DNA from: Hymenobacter fodinae
Lineage (GTDB): Bacteria > Bacteroidota > Bacteroidia > Cytophagales > Hymenobacteraceae
Direction: 5' to 3'
Assembly: GCF_004745825.1 (NCBI RefSeq)
Contig: NZ_SRLA01000001.1
Coordinates: 992,001 to 1,056,000 of the forward strand
Length of the DNA stretch: 64,000 bases
Positions 19,357-27,787 of this stretch are shown here, one piece after another. The translations under genes were made by a program, and so were the position numbers. The notes under the pieces were generated by a model. The model searched no databases. It worked only from the letters and a program-made list of their open reading frames with translations, and was not told the origin of the DNA. Position 1 is the first letter of the stretch; each line of letters starts with the position of its first letter.

Positions 19357-20562
19357 ATGCTGCACCTGATTCCGCGCATCCAGACCCTGGCTGCTGAAGC
19401 CGCCGCCGAAACCATTGCCCTGCGTGAGCATTTGCACGCCAACCCGGAGCTTTCTTTTCAGGAGCACAACACGGTGGCCTACGTAACGCAGCAGCTGCAC
19501 GCGCTGGGCTTGCAAACGCAGCCCATTGCCAACACGGGCGTGGTAGCGCTGATTGAAGGACGCAACCCTGGCGCCCGTACGGTGGCCTTGCGGGCCGATA
19601 TGGATGCCTTGCCCATCACAGAGCAGAATGAGGTGGCCTACAAGTCTACAAACCCCGGCGTGATGCACGCTTGCGGCCACGATGTGCATACCTCGTCATT
19701 ACTAGGCACAGCGCGCATTCTCACGCAGCTTCGCGAGGAGTTTGAGGGGACCGTGAAGCTGATGTTTCAGCCCGGCGAGGAGCTGCTGCCAGGGGGCGCT
19801 TCCTTGATGATTAAAGAAGGTGTGCTCGAAAACCCCAAGCCGGCCAGCGTGCTAGGCCAGCATGTATTTCCGCGGCTGCCGGCCGGCAAAATTGGCATCC
19901 GGGCGGGCCGCTATATGGCCAGCACTGATGAGCTGTACCTAACTGTGCGCGGCAAAGGTGGCCATGGCGCTATGCCCGAGCAGAACATTGACCCAGTGTT
20001 GGTGGCCGCCCACATCATCGTGGCCGCTCAGCAGATTGTGAGCAGGCGGGCTAACCCGAAATTGCCTTCCGTACTGTCGTTTGGGAAGGTTATTGCCCAG
20101 GGCGCTACCAACGTCATCCCGAATGAGGTGTATATGGAAGGCACTTTCCGGACGCTAAATGAGGAGTGGCGTAATGAGGCCCACGAGCATCTGCGCCGCC
20201 TTTGCGAAGGCCTAGCCGAAAGCATGGGCGCTACCTGCGAGCTTGAAATCCGGCGTGGCTACCCCTACCTGGAGAACGAGCCCGCTCTGACAAACCGCGT
20301 GGAGCAGGCCGCCGTGGAATACCTGGGCCGCGAAAACGTGGTGGAGTTAGACCAATGGATGGCTGCCGAGGACTTCGCCTACTTCTCCCAGGCCACTAGC
20401 GCCTGTTTCTACCGCTTAGGTACCGCCGCGGCCGATGGCAGCAGCCGGTACACGTCCTCGGTGCACACCCCTACTTTTGATATAGATACGAAAGCTCTCG
20501 AAACGGGTCCGGGTCTGATGGCTTGGCTAACCTTACGCGAGCTTGCTGAGCAACAAGCCTAG
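19357..20562 (+). CDS. M20 family metallopeptidase/amidohydrolase
   Basis: A 401-residue zinc enzyme of the hippurate hydrolase / N-acyl-L-amino-acid amidohydrolase group (M20D). Metal-ligand segments are MHACGHDVHTSSLLGTAR (Cys106 and His108) and FQPGEELLPGG, then GQHVFPRLPAGKIG and a C-terminal MAAEDFAYFSQ and HTPTFDID. The dimerisation domain begins near GKGGHGAMPEQNIDPV. No signal peptide, so it deacylates small cytosolic N-acyl amino acids or peptides. It is 21 bases downstream of the hypothetical gene. Confidence 0.93.
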   Translation: MLHLIPRIQTLAAEAAAETIALREHLHANPELSFQEHNTVAYVTQQLHALGLQTQPIANTGVVALIEGRNPGARTVALRADMDALPITEQNEVAYKSTNPGVMHACGHDVHTSSLLGTARILTQLREEFEGTVKLMFQPGEELLPGGASLMIKEGVLENPKPASVLGQHVFPRLPAGKIGIRAGRYMASTDELYLTVRGKGGHGAMPEQNIDPVLVAAHIIVAAQQIVSRRANPKLPSVLSFGKVIAQGATNVIPNEVYMEGTFRTLNEEWRNEAHEHLRRLCEGLAESMGATCELEIRRGYPYLENEPALTNRVEQAAVEYLGRENVVELDQWMAAEDFAYFSQATSACFYRLGTAAADGSSRYTSSVHTPTFDIDTKALETGPGLMAWLTLRELAEQQA

Positions 20563-20583
20563 CCAATTTCATCTTACTTACTG

Positions 20584-21405
20584 ATGCATACTCGAGCTTA
20601 TTTATTAACCTCAGCACTGTTCCTGACCGGCCTTGCAGCTACTGCCCAGCAGCGCCTGGATAGATCTGCAGTATTTCAGCCAGAGCTACAGGCGGAACTG
20701 ACCTTGAAAAATAATGACTACCTATTCTTAGGGCTGAGCGCGTTAAACACCAACGGCGTCGGAACTGCCTTTTCCGGCGGGCAGTTGCGGTTGGGGTATG
20801 AGCACTTCTGGAGCGAGCAGTGGAGCGGGGGGGCTACGCTTCGGTTGCAACGCCAGTATCGGCAGGGCTACGGCGACTTCCTAGGCCAGCCGGGCAATGT
20901 AATTCCCGGCGTATTCGTGCGCCACTTAGGTAAGATAGGAGCTTTCAACGTTGGGCAGCGCCTGGGAATTGAGTATGCTGTTTCAACTCCTAAAGGATAC
21001 TTTGCCAATCAAGATGACCGGGCCTTGGCCCGCTTGCGCCTTGATGTGGACCGCCTCTTCCCCCTGAGCGAAACGGTGGCCCTGCGCCCCAGAGTGGCCT
21101 ACGAAGCAGCCGCTTACCTTCGTTTTCAGCGGGACGAAAACCAACTCAAGGAGCGCACTATTGACTTTGGTGCGTTGCGGGCAGAAGTGGGGGTGCGCCT
21201 TTCACCCCACGTAGATATTACGCCCTGGTTTGCGTACCAGACAGTGTACGCAGTATTTGTGCCGCAATATGACGCCATTACGGGCAAGCAGATCAGCGGC
21301 GGGCGTACGAACATTGTAACTCCAGTAATAGGCTTAGATGCCCGCTTCACGCTGTTCAGCGACAATACTGCGCAGGAACGGCGTCAACTCCCCACGCAAC
21401 ATTAA
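20584..21405 (+). CDS. Putative outer-membrane porin-like protein
   Basis: A 273-residue exported protein. Signal peptide MHTRAYLLTSALFLTGLAATA is followed by QQRLDRSAVFQPELQAEL. Repeated amphipathic strands (FWSEQWSGGATLRLQRQY, VRHLGKIGAFNVGQRLGIEY, LRAEVGVRLSPHVDITPWFA, VIGLDARFTLFSD) fit a DUF2490-like barrel. It closes the deoC operon, with 21 bases to the previous gene. Function unknown. Confidence 0.75.
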   Translation: MHTRAYLLTSALFLTGLAATAQQRLDRSAVFQPELQAELTLKNNDYLFLGLSALNTNGVGTAFSGGQLRLGYEHFWSEQWSGGATLRLQRQYRQGYGDFLGQPGNVIPGVFVRHLGKIGAFNVGQRLGIEYAVSTPKGYFANQDDRALARLRLDVDRLFPLSETVALRPRVAYEAAAYLRFQRDENQLKERTIDFGALRAEVGVRLSPHVDITPWFAYQTVYAVFVPQYDAITGKQISGGRTNIVTPVIGLDARFTLFSDNTAQERRQLPTQH

Positions 21406-21456
21406 TCTGCGTTGGTAGCGGCGTAGCTAGCCACCTGTTTCCGTATAAGAGTATTG

Positions 21457-21510
21457 TAGGCCACTTGGCGGCGGTTAGTGCTTCGGCGCACCGTATCGCC
21501 GAGTGGCCTA
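21457..21510. terminator. Hairpin built from two inverted GGCCTA motif copies
   Basis: TAGGCCACTTGGCG (21457-21470) and CGCCGAGTGGCCTA (21497-21510) are complementary at 13 of 14 positions with a 26-base loop. The right arm is an exact AGTGGCCTAG copy and the left arm differs only in its outermost base. It lies 50 bases after the porin-like gene and may terminate it. Confidence 0.55.
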
Positions 21511-21686
21511 GCAGCTTTATAGTTGATTAAAAGTGACATTCTGAATATGAAGTGACATATTGTCGTAATTAGGTTGGTTGTGAATAACGCGTTTAGAGCT
21601 AATAGGCGTAGAAAATGAATTGTCTTGAGGAATTAAGATTATTAAGTATTAGCTATTTTGTGACTTTTTGTCTTGATATATGTGTG

Positions 21687-21758
21687 TTAAGTCAAGTGGT
21701 ACAGAATTTATTAAGATAGGGTGTGTCAGCAACGGCACTTTACTAACCCTTGACTTAA
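21687..21758 (+). promoter_or_regulatory. Inverted repeat pair upstream of hsp20
   Basis: TTAAGTCAAG (21687-21696) and CTTGACTTAA (21749-21758) are exact complements 52 bases apart. The second ends 24 bases before the start codon. It is not the CIRCE sequence. It may be two half-sites for an unknown regulator or a 5' mRNA thermometer stem. Confidence 0.4.
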
Positions 21759-21781
21759 GACTTTAAAACAGTTCGTAACCC

Positions 21782-22228
21782 ATGGCAACGCTTCTGTATA
21801 ACAACCTGCCCGCTCTTCGCCCTTCCCGCGCTATTAACTCCGTGCTAAACGAGATGCTGCGCGAAACCCTACCCACTTCGCAAAAACAGCCTTCTAAAGC
21901 TTTCGTACCCCAGGCCGACGTGCTAGAATCAGCCCAAGGCTTTGAGCTGCACCTACTGCTGCCCGGCGTGCCGAAAGAAGCCATCAAGATTGACTTCCAA
22001 GAAGGCCAACTGACCGTGAGCGGTGAGCGGAAAGCTCCCGAAGCCTCCGAAGAGGCTCCTAAGTTCCGCCGGGTAGAGTCGGGCTACGGCACCTTCTCCC
22101 GCACCTTCCGCCTGCCCGAGACGGTAGATGTAACTGCCATTGATGCCCAACTGGTAGACGGCGTGTTGCGCCTCACGCTCCCCTTCGACAGCAAGAAGGT
22201 AATCAAGCACCAGATCGAAGTTCGCTAA
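21782..22228 (+). CDS. Hsp20/alpha-crystallin small heat shock protein
   Basis: A 148-residue ATP-independent holdase. The alpha-crystallin domain spans about residues 40-148, with ADVLESAQGFELHLLLPGV, GQLTVSGERKA, YGTFSRTFRLPETVD, and the hallmark GVLRLTLPF near the C terminus. The start at 21782 follows an AT-rich upstream region with an inverted repeat that could be a heat-shock control site. It has its own strong terminator. Confidence 0.94.
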   Translation: MATLLYNNLPALRPSRAINSVLNEMLRETLPTSQKQPSKAFVPQADVLESAQGFELHLLLPGVPKEAIKIDFQEGQLTVSGERKAPEASEEAPKFRRVESGYGTFSRTFRLPETVDVTAIDAQLVDGVLRLTLPFDSKKVIKHQIEVR

Positions 22229-22242
22229 GCCAAAAAACCTGC

Positions 22243-22272
22243 AAAAAAGGCACCTTCGCGGGTGCCTTTTTT
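22243..22272 (+). terminator. Intrinsic terminator of hsp20
   Basis: AAAAAAGGCACC (22243-22254) pairs perfectly with GGTGCCTTTTTT (22261-22272) around loop TTCGCG, with the T run inside the right arm. Confidence 0.9.
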
Positions 22273-22492
22273 CTTGGTACATGTGTTGTTATACTAGCAA
22301 CGAGAGATGATGCCTAGTCACCCACTGGTTGAGATATTCTACCAACGGGCTGTTTTCATCCCTCAACAGGCATGCAACCGAATACGGGTGAGCTGACATC
22401 TAGCGTTAGTATGGCGCCGGTTCACCGGTTATTCACCTTTCTGTTGTATTTTCAGTTCTGACTTCTCTTTCATTTCAACCTCTTTACTACCC

Positions 22493-24001
22493 ATGCAAGC
22501 AAAACAAATGATGCTCGGCCTGCTAAGCTCCGCTATTTTAGGTGGTGGTGTGGCCGTGGGTGGGTACAAGCTGCTGGAGCCCGAGCGCACCAATTCGCCG
22601 CAGGCTGTTGCCGCTGACCCCAACGTTCGGTACGCCAGTGAATTGCGCAGCAGCACGTATACCGTGCCCGAAGGCCTGAATTTTACGGCCGCTGCCGCTT
22701 CGGTAACGCCGGCTGTCGTGCACGTAATGACCGAGTATGCCCCGAAGGCTAGCGACAATAGCGCCATGCGTATGGACCCGTTCCTGCGTCAGTTCTTCGG
22801 TGATGATATTGACCAGTACCAGGGCCGCGGCCGCTCGCAAGGCCCTCAGCAGGGCTCCGGCTCGGGCGTAATTATCGCGGCCAATGGCTACATCGTCACG
22901 AACAACCACGTGATTGAGAAAGCCGACAAAATTGAAGTAGTCCTCGACGACAAGCGTAAGTACAAGGCTACGCTGGTCGGTGCCGACCCAAACACTGACC
23001 TGGCCCTGCTGAAAGTAGAGGCCGATAACCTGCCCTTCATCCGGTACGGCAACTCCGACAACGTGAAAGTAGGGGAGTGGGTGCTGGCTGTGGGTAACCC
23101 CTTCAACCTGAACTCGACCGTAACGGCGGGTATCATTTCGGCCAAAGGCCGGAACATCAACATCCTGCGCCGCGAGGACGGCATGGGCGTTGAATCTTTC
23201 CTGCAGACCGACGCCGTGGTAAACCCCGGTAACTCGGGTGGTGCCCTGGTAAACCTAAACGGCGACCTGATCGGCATCAACTCAGCCATTGCTTCGCAGA
23301 CGGGTTCTTTCGTGGGCTACTCGTTTGCCGTGCCTAGCTCTATCGTGAGCAAGGTAGTGTCCGACCTGCTGAAGTATAAAGTGGTGCAGCGCGCTCTGCT
23401 CGGGGTGCAAATCCGGGAGGTAGATGCCACGCTGGCCTCGGAGAAAAAGCTGAACTCGTTGAATGGCGTGTACGTGATGGGCTTGGGCAAAAACAGCTCT
23501 GCTGCGGATGCTGGCATCAAGGAAGGCGACATCATTACCGAAATCAACGGTGTGAAAGTGAACACCTCTTCGCAGCTGCAAGAGCAAGTGGCTCGCTTCC
23601 GCCCCGGCGACAAGATCAAGGTAACGTACCTGCGCGGCACTGATACCCGCACTACTTCTGCTACCCTGCGCAACTCTACCGGTACCACCGATATTATTCG
23701 GGAGGAAGTAGCTTCCACAGTGAAATACGAAGGGGCTACGCTGGCACCGGTAGGCCGGCAGGAGCTGAGCAAGCTGGGTATTGAAGGTGGTGCTAAAATC
23801 AACGGTATCAAGGACTCCAACTTCCGCGAAACCGGCATTGCTGATGGCTTCATCATCACCCGCATTGATAAAAACAAGGTGACCAAGCCCCAGGACGTAG
23901 AGCGGTACTTGGAGGCTGCCAAGGAAAGTCAGGGCGCGCTGGTAGAAGGCGTGTACCCCGATGGCCGCAAAGCCTATTATCCAATCGGGCAAGCTGAGTA
24001 A
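22493..24001 (+). CDS. HtrA/DegP-type periplasmic serine protease
   Basis: A 502-residue envelope quality-control protease. The N terminus has an uncleaved or late-cleaved hydrophobic segment (MMLGLLSSAILGGGVAVGGY). The trypsin-like triad is His139 in VTNNHVIEKAD, Asp169 in NTDLALLKV and Ser248 in NPGNSGGALVN. A first PDZ domain spans about 295-390 (ADAGIKEGDIITEINGVKV), and a second, shorter PDZ-like domain about 410-495. Function is digestion or refolding of misfolded periplasmic proteins. It follows the Hsp20 gene but has a separate 220-base promoter region. Confidence 0.94.
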   Translation: MQAKQMMLGLLSSAILGGGVAVGGYKLLEPERTNSPQAVAADPNVRYASELRSSTYTVPEGLNFTAAAASVTPAVVHVMTEYAPKASDNSAMRMDPFLRQFFGDDIDQYQGRGRSQGPQQGSGSGVIIAANGYIVTNNHVIEKADKIEVVLDDKRKYKATLVGADPNTDLALLKVEADNLPFIRYGNSDNVKVGEWVLAVGNPFNLNSTVTAGIISAKGRNINILRREDGMGVESFLQTDAVVNPGNSGGALVNLNGDLIGINSAIASQTGSFVGYSFAVPSSIVSKVVSDLLKYKVVQRALLGVQIREVDATLASEKKLNSLNGVYVMGLGKNSSAADAGIKEGDIITEINGVKVNTSSQLQEQVARFRPGDKIKVTYLRGTDTRTTSATLRNSTGTTDIIREEVASTVKYEGATLAPVGRQELSKLGIEGGAKINGIKDSNFRETGIADGFIITRIDKNKVTKPQDVERYLEAAKESQGALVEGVYPDGRKAYYPIGQAE

Positions 24002-24019
24002 GTTAACTCCGCTTCACTG

Positions 24020-24055
24020 AAAAAGCCCTCTGCCGCAAGGTGGAGGGCTTTTTTT
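24020..24055 (+). terminator. Intrinsic terminator of the htrA-type gene
   Basis: AAAAAGCCCTC (24020-24030) pairs with GAGGGCTTTTT (24043-24053), followed by more Ts. The gene beyond it is on the opposite strand, so the A run also lets it serve that strand. Confidence 0.88.
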
Positions 24056-24092
24056 ATAGTACAGTAAGCTCACGGTGGTCTATTAGCGTGGT

Positions 24093-24497
24093 CTAAGCCA
24101 GTAGCCACGTCATGGCAGGGCCTTCTTCAATAAAGAGGTGGAGCTGGTAGGAACGCTCGGGGGCAGTGCCGTATTGAATGTATTCCTGCTGATCGGGGGA
24201 GGATTCATACACCAGTAGTCGGGTTGGGGAGCAGTGCACGGCAATGCGCAAGGTACCCGCGGCAAGCTGCGCGGCCTCCGGGAAAAATACGTGGGTGGTC
24301 CAGTGGCCTAGCTCCGGATCAAGCTGGTCGCGGCGCCGAACATCAAGCAGCCAGCGCCAGGTAGCATGCTCTCGCGCGGCGGCAAGTAGGGCCAAAAAAT
24401 TGCCTTGTAGCTGAGGGAAGGGGGCATCTTCGGCCCAACGGACAACCAGAATACCTAAGTCGGGGCGGGGGGTAATCGTGAAAGATTCGGCAGACAT
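24093..24497 (-). CDS. Small STAS/SpoIIAA-like hypothetical protein
   Basis: A soluble 134-residue protein. Pattern is beta (ILVVRWAED), helix (LQGNFLALLAAAREHATW), beta (RWLLDVRRRDQLD), then FFPEAAQLAAGTLRIAVHCSP and a C-terminal helix with EGPAMTWLLA. This beta-alpha layout and the LLDxR strand resemble STAS/SpoIIAA-like proteins common in Cytophagales, although I cannot confirm the family. It is divergent from a protein of the same size and layout at 24703, with a 205-base shared promoter region. Confidence 0.65.
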   Translation of the reverse strand: MSAESFTITPRPDLGILVVRWAEDAPFPQLQGNFLALLAAAREHATWRWLLDVRRRDQLDPELGHWTTHVFFPEAAQLAAGTLRIAVHCSPTRLLVYESSPDQQEYIQYGTAPERSYQLHLFIEEGPAMTWLLA

Positions 24498-24688
24498 AAG
24501 GGAGCTATACGAGGAAGGCGGAGCCGGGGAGGTAGAATTTGCAGGCAGCGGGAAGCGGGGCCAACTCGCTCACCCTAAGAGCACACTGAGGAGCCCGGCA
24601 TGCAGGCAAGGTGGTAGGAAGCCTGCCGCAACCTGAACGCTAGCAACCCAACTCGGCAGCTTACACGTTATCTCTACATTACGAAGAA

Positions 24689-24696
24689 TATCTTTG
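24689..24696 (+). promoter_or_regulatory. -7 box TATCTTTG six bases before a start codon
   Basis: TATCTTTG is an exact TAnnTTTG match, and ATG 24703 begins 6 bases after it. The message is predicted to be leaderless. Confidence 0.6.
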
Positions 24697-24702
24697 GCTT
24701 CT

Positions 24703-25122
24703 ATGCGAATTGCTAAGCATTTAGATCTGCGCGACGGTAGCAGTTGCGAAATTGAGTACGACGAAGATGAGAGCTGGCTGCGCGCCATCTGGCGGGGCTT
24801 CGTAGATCCGATGGAGGCCTACAATGGGGCTGAAAACTTCCTGAGAGCTATGGAAACCATCCATTGCCGGTACCTGCTCAACGATAACAGCCAACTTTCG
24901 GGGCCGTGGTTCGACTCGGTAGAATGGTTGCAGAGCGTATGGGCGCCGCGCGCCACACACTTGGGACTGCGCTTTATTGCGCACGTGGTACAGCCCTCCG
25001 ACCTACTCGACCAGGCGGCCATAGTCAGCGGAGAATATCCCTTCAACGACCACCTGCGTCTGCAACTCTTCGATGATGTGGTGTCGGCGGAGGAGTGGTT
25101 ACGGACTGTGCGCACCGAATAG
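24703..25122 (+). CDS. Small STAS/SpoIIAA-like hypothetical protein
   Basis: A 139-residue soluble protein from ATG 24703 (MRIAKHLDLRDGSSCEIEYDED). A TTG nine bases earlier is in frame but lies in the promoter box. Layout matches the divergent neighbour: CRYLLNDNSQLSGPW resembles its LLDVRRRDQLD, followed by WAPRATHLGLRFIAHVVQPSD and a final FDDVVSAEEWLRT. The two are likely distant paralogues. Role unknown; STAS-like proteins often act as partners in signalling. Confidence 0.68.
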   Translation: MRIAKHLDLRDGSSCEIEYDEDESWLRAIWRGFVDPMEAYNGAENFLRAMETIHCRYLLNDNSQLSGPWFDSVEWLQSVWAPRATHLGLRFIAHVVQPSDLLDQAAIVSGEYPFNDHLRLQLFDDVVSAEEWLRTVRTE

Positions 25123-25195
25123 GAGGCCTAGCGCCGGAAAGGCAGATTGGGAAAGGAGGAAGGTGCCCACTTCAATGGGCCCGCGCCTATTTTAG

Positions 25196-25203
25196 TAGCT
25201 TTG
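25196..25203 (+). promoter_or_regulatory. -7 box TAGCTTTG for the aldehyde dehydrogenase gene
   Basis: TAGCTTTG matches TAnnTTTG exactly and lies 48 bases before the ATG at 25252, giving a conventional short leader. Confidence 0.55.
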
Positions 25204-25251
25204 CCTTAGAGCAAGTGCTAGCGTTATCCCACCCCCAACCATACCTTTCCC

Positions 25252-26850
25252 ATGAAACAAGCCCTTGAAGAAGCGGCCGCCACCGGCACCGATGTACAGG
25301 ACCACGACCACCACGGCATCCGGCAGGTATTGCAAGAGCTGGGTGTAGAAGCCCACAACGCCGCCTGGAGCACTGGCCTACGCTGGGGCAACAAAACGGC
25401 AGAAAGCACCCACGCCATTCACTCACCCACCGATGGCCGCCTGATTGGTGCTGTTGCCTTTGCTACCGCCGAAGAGTACGACCGAGTCGTAAAAACTGCC
25501 GAGGAAGCCTTCAAGACTTGGCGCTTAGTGCCCGCACCCAAGCGCGGCGAGATTGTGCGTCAGATCGGCAATAAGCTTCGCCAGTACAAAGAGCCCCTGG
25601 GCAAGCTGGTGAGCTACGAGATGGGCAAAATTCTGCAGGAAGGCCTGGGCGAAGTACAGGAGATGATTGACATCTGCGACTTCGCGGTAGGCCTCTCGCG
25701 CCAGCTCACCGGCTACACCATGCACTCAGAGCGGCCCGCCCACCGCATGTATGAGCAATACCACCCGCTGGGCGTGGTAGGCATTATTTCAGCCTTCAAC
25801 TTTCCGGTGGCCGTCTGGAGCTGGAACGCCATGCTGGCCGCCGTGTGTGGAGACGTATGCATCTGGAAGCCTTCTGAAAAAACGCCGCTGGTAGCCGTGG
25901 CCGTGCAGCACATCCTGAAAGAGGTGCTGCAGGAGAATGAGCTGCCCGAAGGCATATTTAACCTCGTCATTGGTGGCGCAGAAACTGGGGCCGCCATGGC
26001 CGCCGATGGGCGCGTGCCACTGATATCTGCCACGGGCAGTACGCGCATGGGTAAGAAGGTGGGTGAGGTGGTAGGCGGCCGCTTGGGCCGGGCGCTGCTT
26101 GAGCTGGGCGGCAACAACGCCATCATCCTCACTGAGCACGCCGACCTAGATATGGCCATGCGTGCCGTAGTATTTGGCGCGGTGGGTACGGCCGGGCAGC
26201 GCTGCACCACCACGCGCCGCCTTATTATCCACGAAAGCATTTTTGAGGATGTGAAGGCGCGCCTGCTGAAAATTTACCCCAATCTGCCCATTGGTCATCC
26301 CTTGCAGGAGGGCAACCTCGTGGGCCCGCTCATCGACAACGCAGCCGTGGAAGGCTTCACCAATGCCCTAGCGGCAGTGCAGCAGGAAGGCGGCACGCTG
26401 CTGACGGGCGGTGAGGTGCTGGAAGGTGCCGGTTACGAAACCGGCACGTACGTGAAGCCCGCGCTGGTGGAAGCCCGCAACGAGTACCACACCGTGCAGG
26501 AAGAAACCTTTGCGCCCATTCTCTACCTCATCAAATACAGTGGTGGCGTAGAAGAAGCCATTGCGGTGCAGAATGGTGTGCGGCAAGGCTTGTCATCGAG
26601 TATTTTCTCCCTGAACATGCGCGAAACCGAAACCTACCTGAGCCACGCCGGCTCCGACTGCGGCATTGCCAACGTAAACATTGGTACTAGCGGCGCTGAG
26701 ATTGGCGGGGCGTTCGGGGGAGAGAAGGAAACCGGCGGCGGTCGGGAGTCTGGCTCCGACGCGTGGCGTATTTACATGCGCCGCCAAACCAACACTATCA
26801 ACTACAGCACCCATCTGCCGTTGGCTCAGGGTATCAAGTTTGATGTATAA
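25252..26850 (+). CDS. Aldehyde dehydrogenase, ALDH7 (antiquitin/aminoadipate semialdehyde) type
   Basis: A 532-residue NAD-dependent aldehyde dehydrogenase. The catalytic Cys318 lies in GTAGQRCTTTRRL, which is characteristic of the ALDH7 family, and the general base Glu284 in LLELGGNNAII. NAD-binding ISAFNFPVAVWSWNAMLA and KPSEKTPL are present. ALDH7 enzymes oxidise alpha-aminoadipate semialdehyde (piperideine-6-carboxylate) in lysine breakdown and help in aldehyde detoxification. No lysine-degradation partner is visible here. It stands alone and ends at a bidirectional terminator. Confidence 0.9.
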   Translation: MKQALEEAAATGTDVQDHDHHGIRQVLQELGVEAHNAAWSTGLRWGNKTAESTHAIHSPTDGRLIGAVAFATAEEYDRVVKTAEEAFKTWRLVPAPKRGEIVRQIGNKLRQYKEPLGKLVSYEMGKILQEGLGEVQEMIDICDFAVGLSRQLTGYTMHSERPAHRMYEQYHPLGVVGIISAFNFPVAVWSWNAMLAAVCGDVCIWKPSEKTPLVAVAVQHILKEVLQENELPEGIFNLVIGGAETGAAMAADGRVPLISATGSTRMGKKVGEVVGGRLGRALLELGGNNAIILTEHADLDMAMRAVVFGAVGTAGQRCTTTRRLIIHESIFEDVKARLLKIYPNLPIGHPLQEGNLVGPLIDNAAVEGFTNALAAVQQEGGTLLTGGEVLEGAGYETGTYVKPALVEARNEYHTVQEETFAPILYLIKYSGGVEEAIAVQNGVRQGLSSSIFSLNMRETETYLSHAGSDCGIANVNIGTSGAEIGGAFGGEKETGGGRESGSDAWRIYMRRQTNTINYSTHLPLAQGIKFDV

Positions 26851-26880
26851 GGTGGCCTAGGGCTAATTAACATTGAGTAA

Positions 26881-26915
26881 CAGAAAGCCCGACTGATTTT
26901 CAGTCGGGCTTTCTG
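26881..26915. terminator. Bidirectional terminator, perfect 16-bp stem
   Basis: CAGAAAGCCCGACTGA (26881-26896) and TCAGTCGGGCTTTCTG (26900-26915) pair perfectly around TTT. It lies between the convergent ALDH gene and the lipoprotein gene at 26939. Confidence 0.85.
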
Positions 26916-26938
26916 TTTATAGGCTCGCTCTTACACGT

Positions 26939-27469
26939 CTAGGAGCCAATCTTGATATCACCGTGCCCCTTTGAATACAAGATGGCCGGCGACTTTTGAT
27001 AGATGATGTAGTACACCCGGTAAGTGGAATTAGGAGCAAACTTATTGGCGGGTAGGTCGAAGTGAAATAATACATCAGAAACACTGAATGGACCATACTC
27101 CAGCCTTTCTACCACGTTGTAGTTTTTGTCAACGAAAACCATCGCCCACATGGCCCCATGTGGAATGCCATAGAAGCCATAACCGCCCTTCTGTGTGGTA
27201 TTAGGGTTAGGAAAAAAGCCACGCGGCTGGATGCCCATTGGCGTAGCCGCGTTTAGGTTAACGTAAACCGAGAATAGCTTTTGCTCCTCTTTAGTCCAGG
27301 TTTCATCGGCAATCCAGTCAGTAGGGTCTACTGAGCCATTGAGGCGGTTGCTGGCGTCGCGCTGTGTAATCCCGTCGTTAGGCCCAAAGTCGATAACTGG
27401 CTCAGCCTCTTTTTTGCTGCAGGCAGCTAGGCCAGTCAAGAATGCTACACCAAGGAAAATTTTTTTCAT
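26939..27469 (-). CDS. Hypothetical lipoprotein
   Basis: A 176-residue lipoprotein from ATG 27469. The signal MKKIFLGVAFLTGLAACSKKEAEP has a lipobox with Cys17. The mature protein contains many aromatic strands (GYGFYGIPHGAMWAMVFVD, YGPFSVSDVLFHFDLP, TYRVYYIIY). I recognise no family. An upstream in-frame ATG at 27517 is unlikely because the lipoprotein signal begins here. A CTAGGCCAG motif copy overlaps the signal-peptide coding region. Confidence 0.75.
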   Translation of the reverse strand: MKKIFLGVAFLTGLAACSKKEAEPVIDFGPNDGITQRDASNRLNGSVDPTDWIADETWTKEEQKLFSVYVNLNAATPMGIQPRGFFPNPNTTQKGGYGFYGIPHGAMWAMVFVDKNYNVVERLEYGPFSVSDVLFHFDLPANKFAPNSTYRVYYIIYQKSPAILYSKGHGDIKIGS

Positions 27470-27787
27470 GGAAAAAATAGAGCTGATAGGTGAATAATGC
27501 ACTGGCCTAGAAAGCACGAATTTTCAATGGTTAGGCCTCCTCACTTGGTAAGAAGGCAGCCGTTGGGCTGATTGGTAAGAGAAATTATAATGATGAAGCC
27601 CAGCCGCGGGCGGCTAAAGCTATTGAACAATCTCCAATTAGCTGTTGTCTTGGCAACTAAGTGCAACCCCACTGGCCTAGGCCTGTCTTTCACTTGCTAC
27701 CCGAATAGTACTCGCCGATTTAGCCCGGAAAAGTTGGATATTTACGATTCACACCTTTCCGAACATCCGCCAACCCAGACGCAACCC

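Larger units (their letters stand above)
21406..21781. other. 376-bp gene-free region upstream of hsp20
   Basis: The left part is GC-rich and holds the inverted motif hairpin at 21457-21510. The right part (about 21530-21780) is strikingly AT-rich with GTGACAT direct repeats near 21533 and 21562 and a TTAAGTCAAG/CTTGACTTAA inverted pair (21687-21696 and 21749-21758). No open frame or RNA gene is evident. It probably carries the stress promoter of the Hsp20 gene. Confidence 0.6.

Noticed and set aside
23282..23992. 236-residue minus-strand frame opposite the htrA-type gene
   Set aside because: Antisense shadow of a clear gene with catalytic triad.
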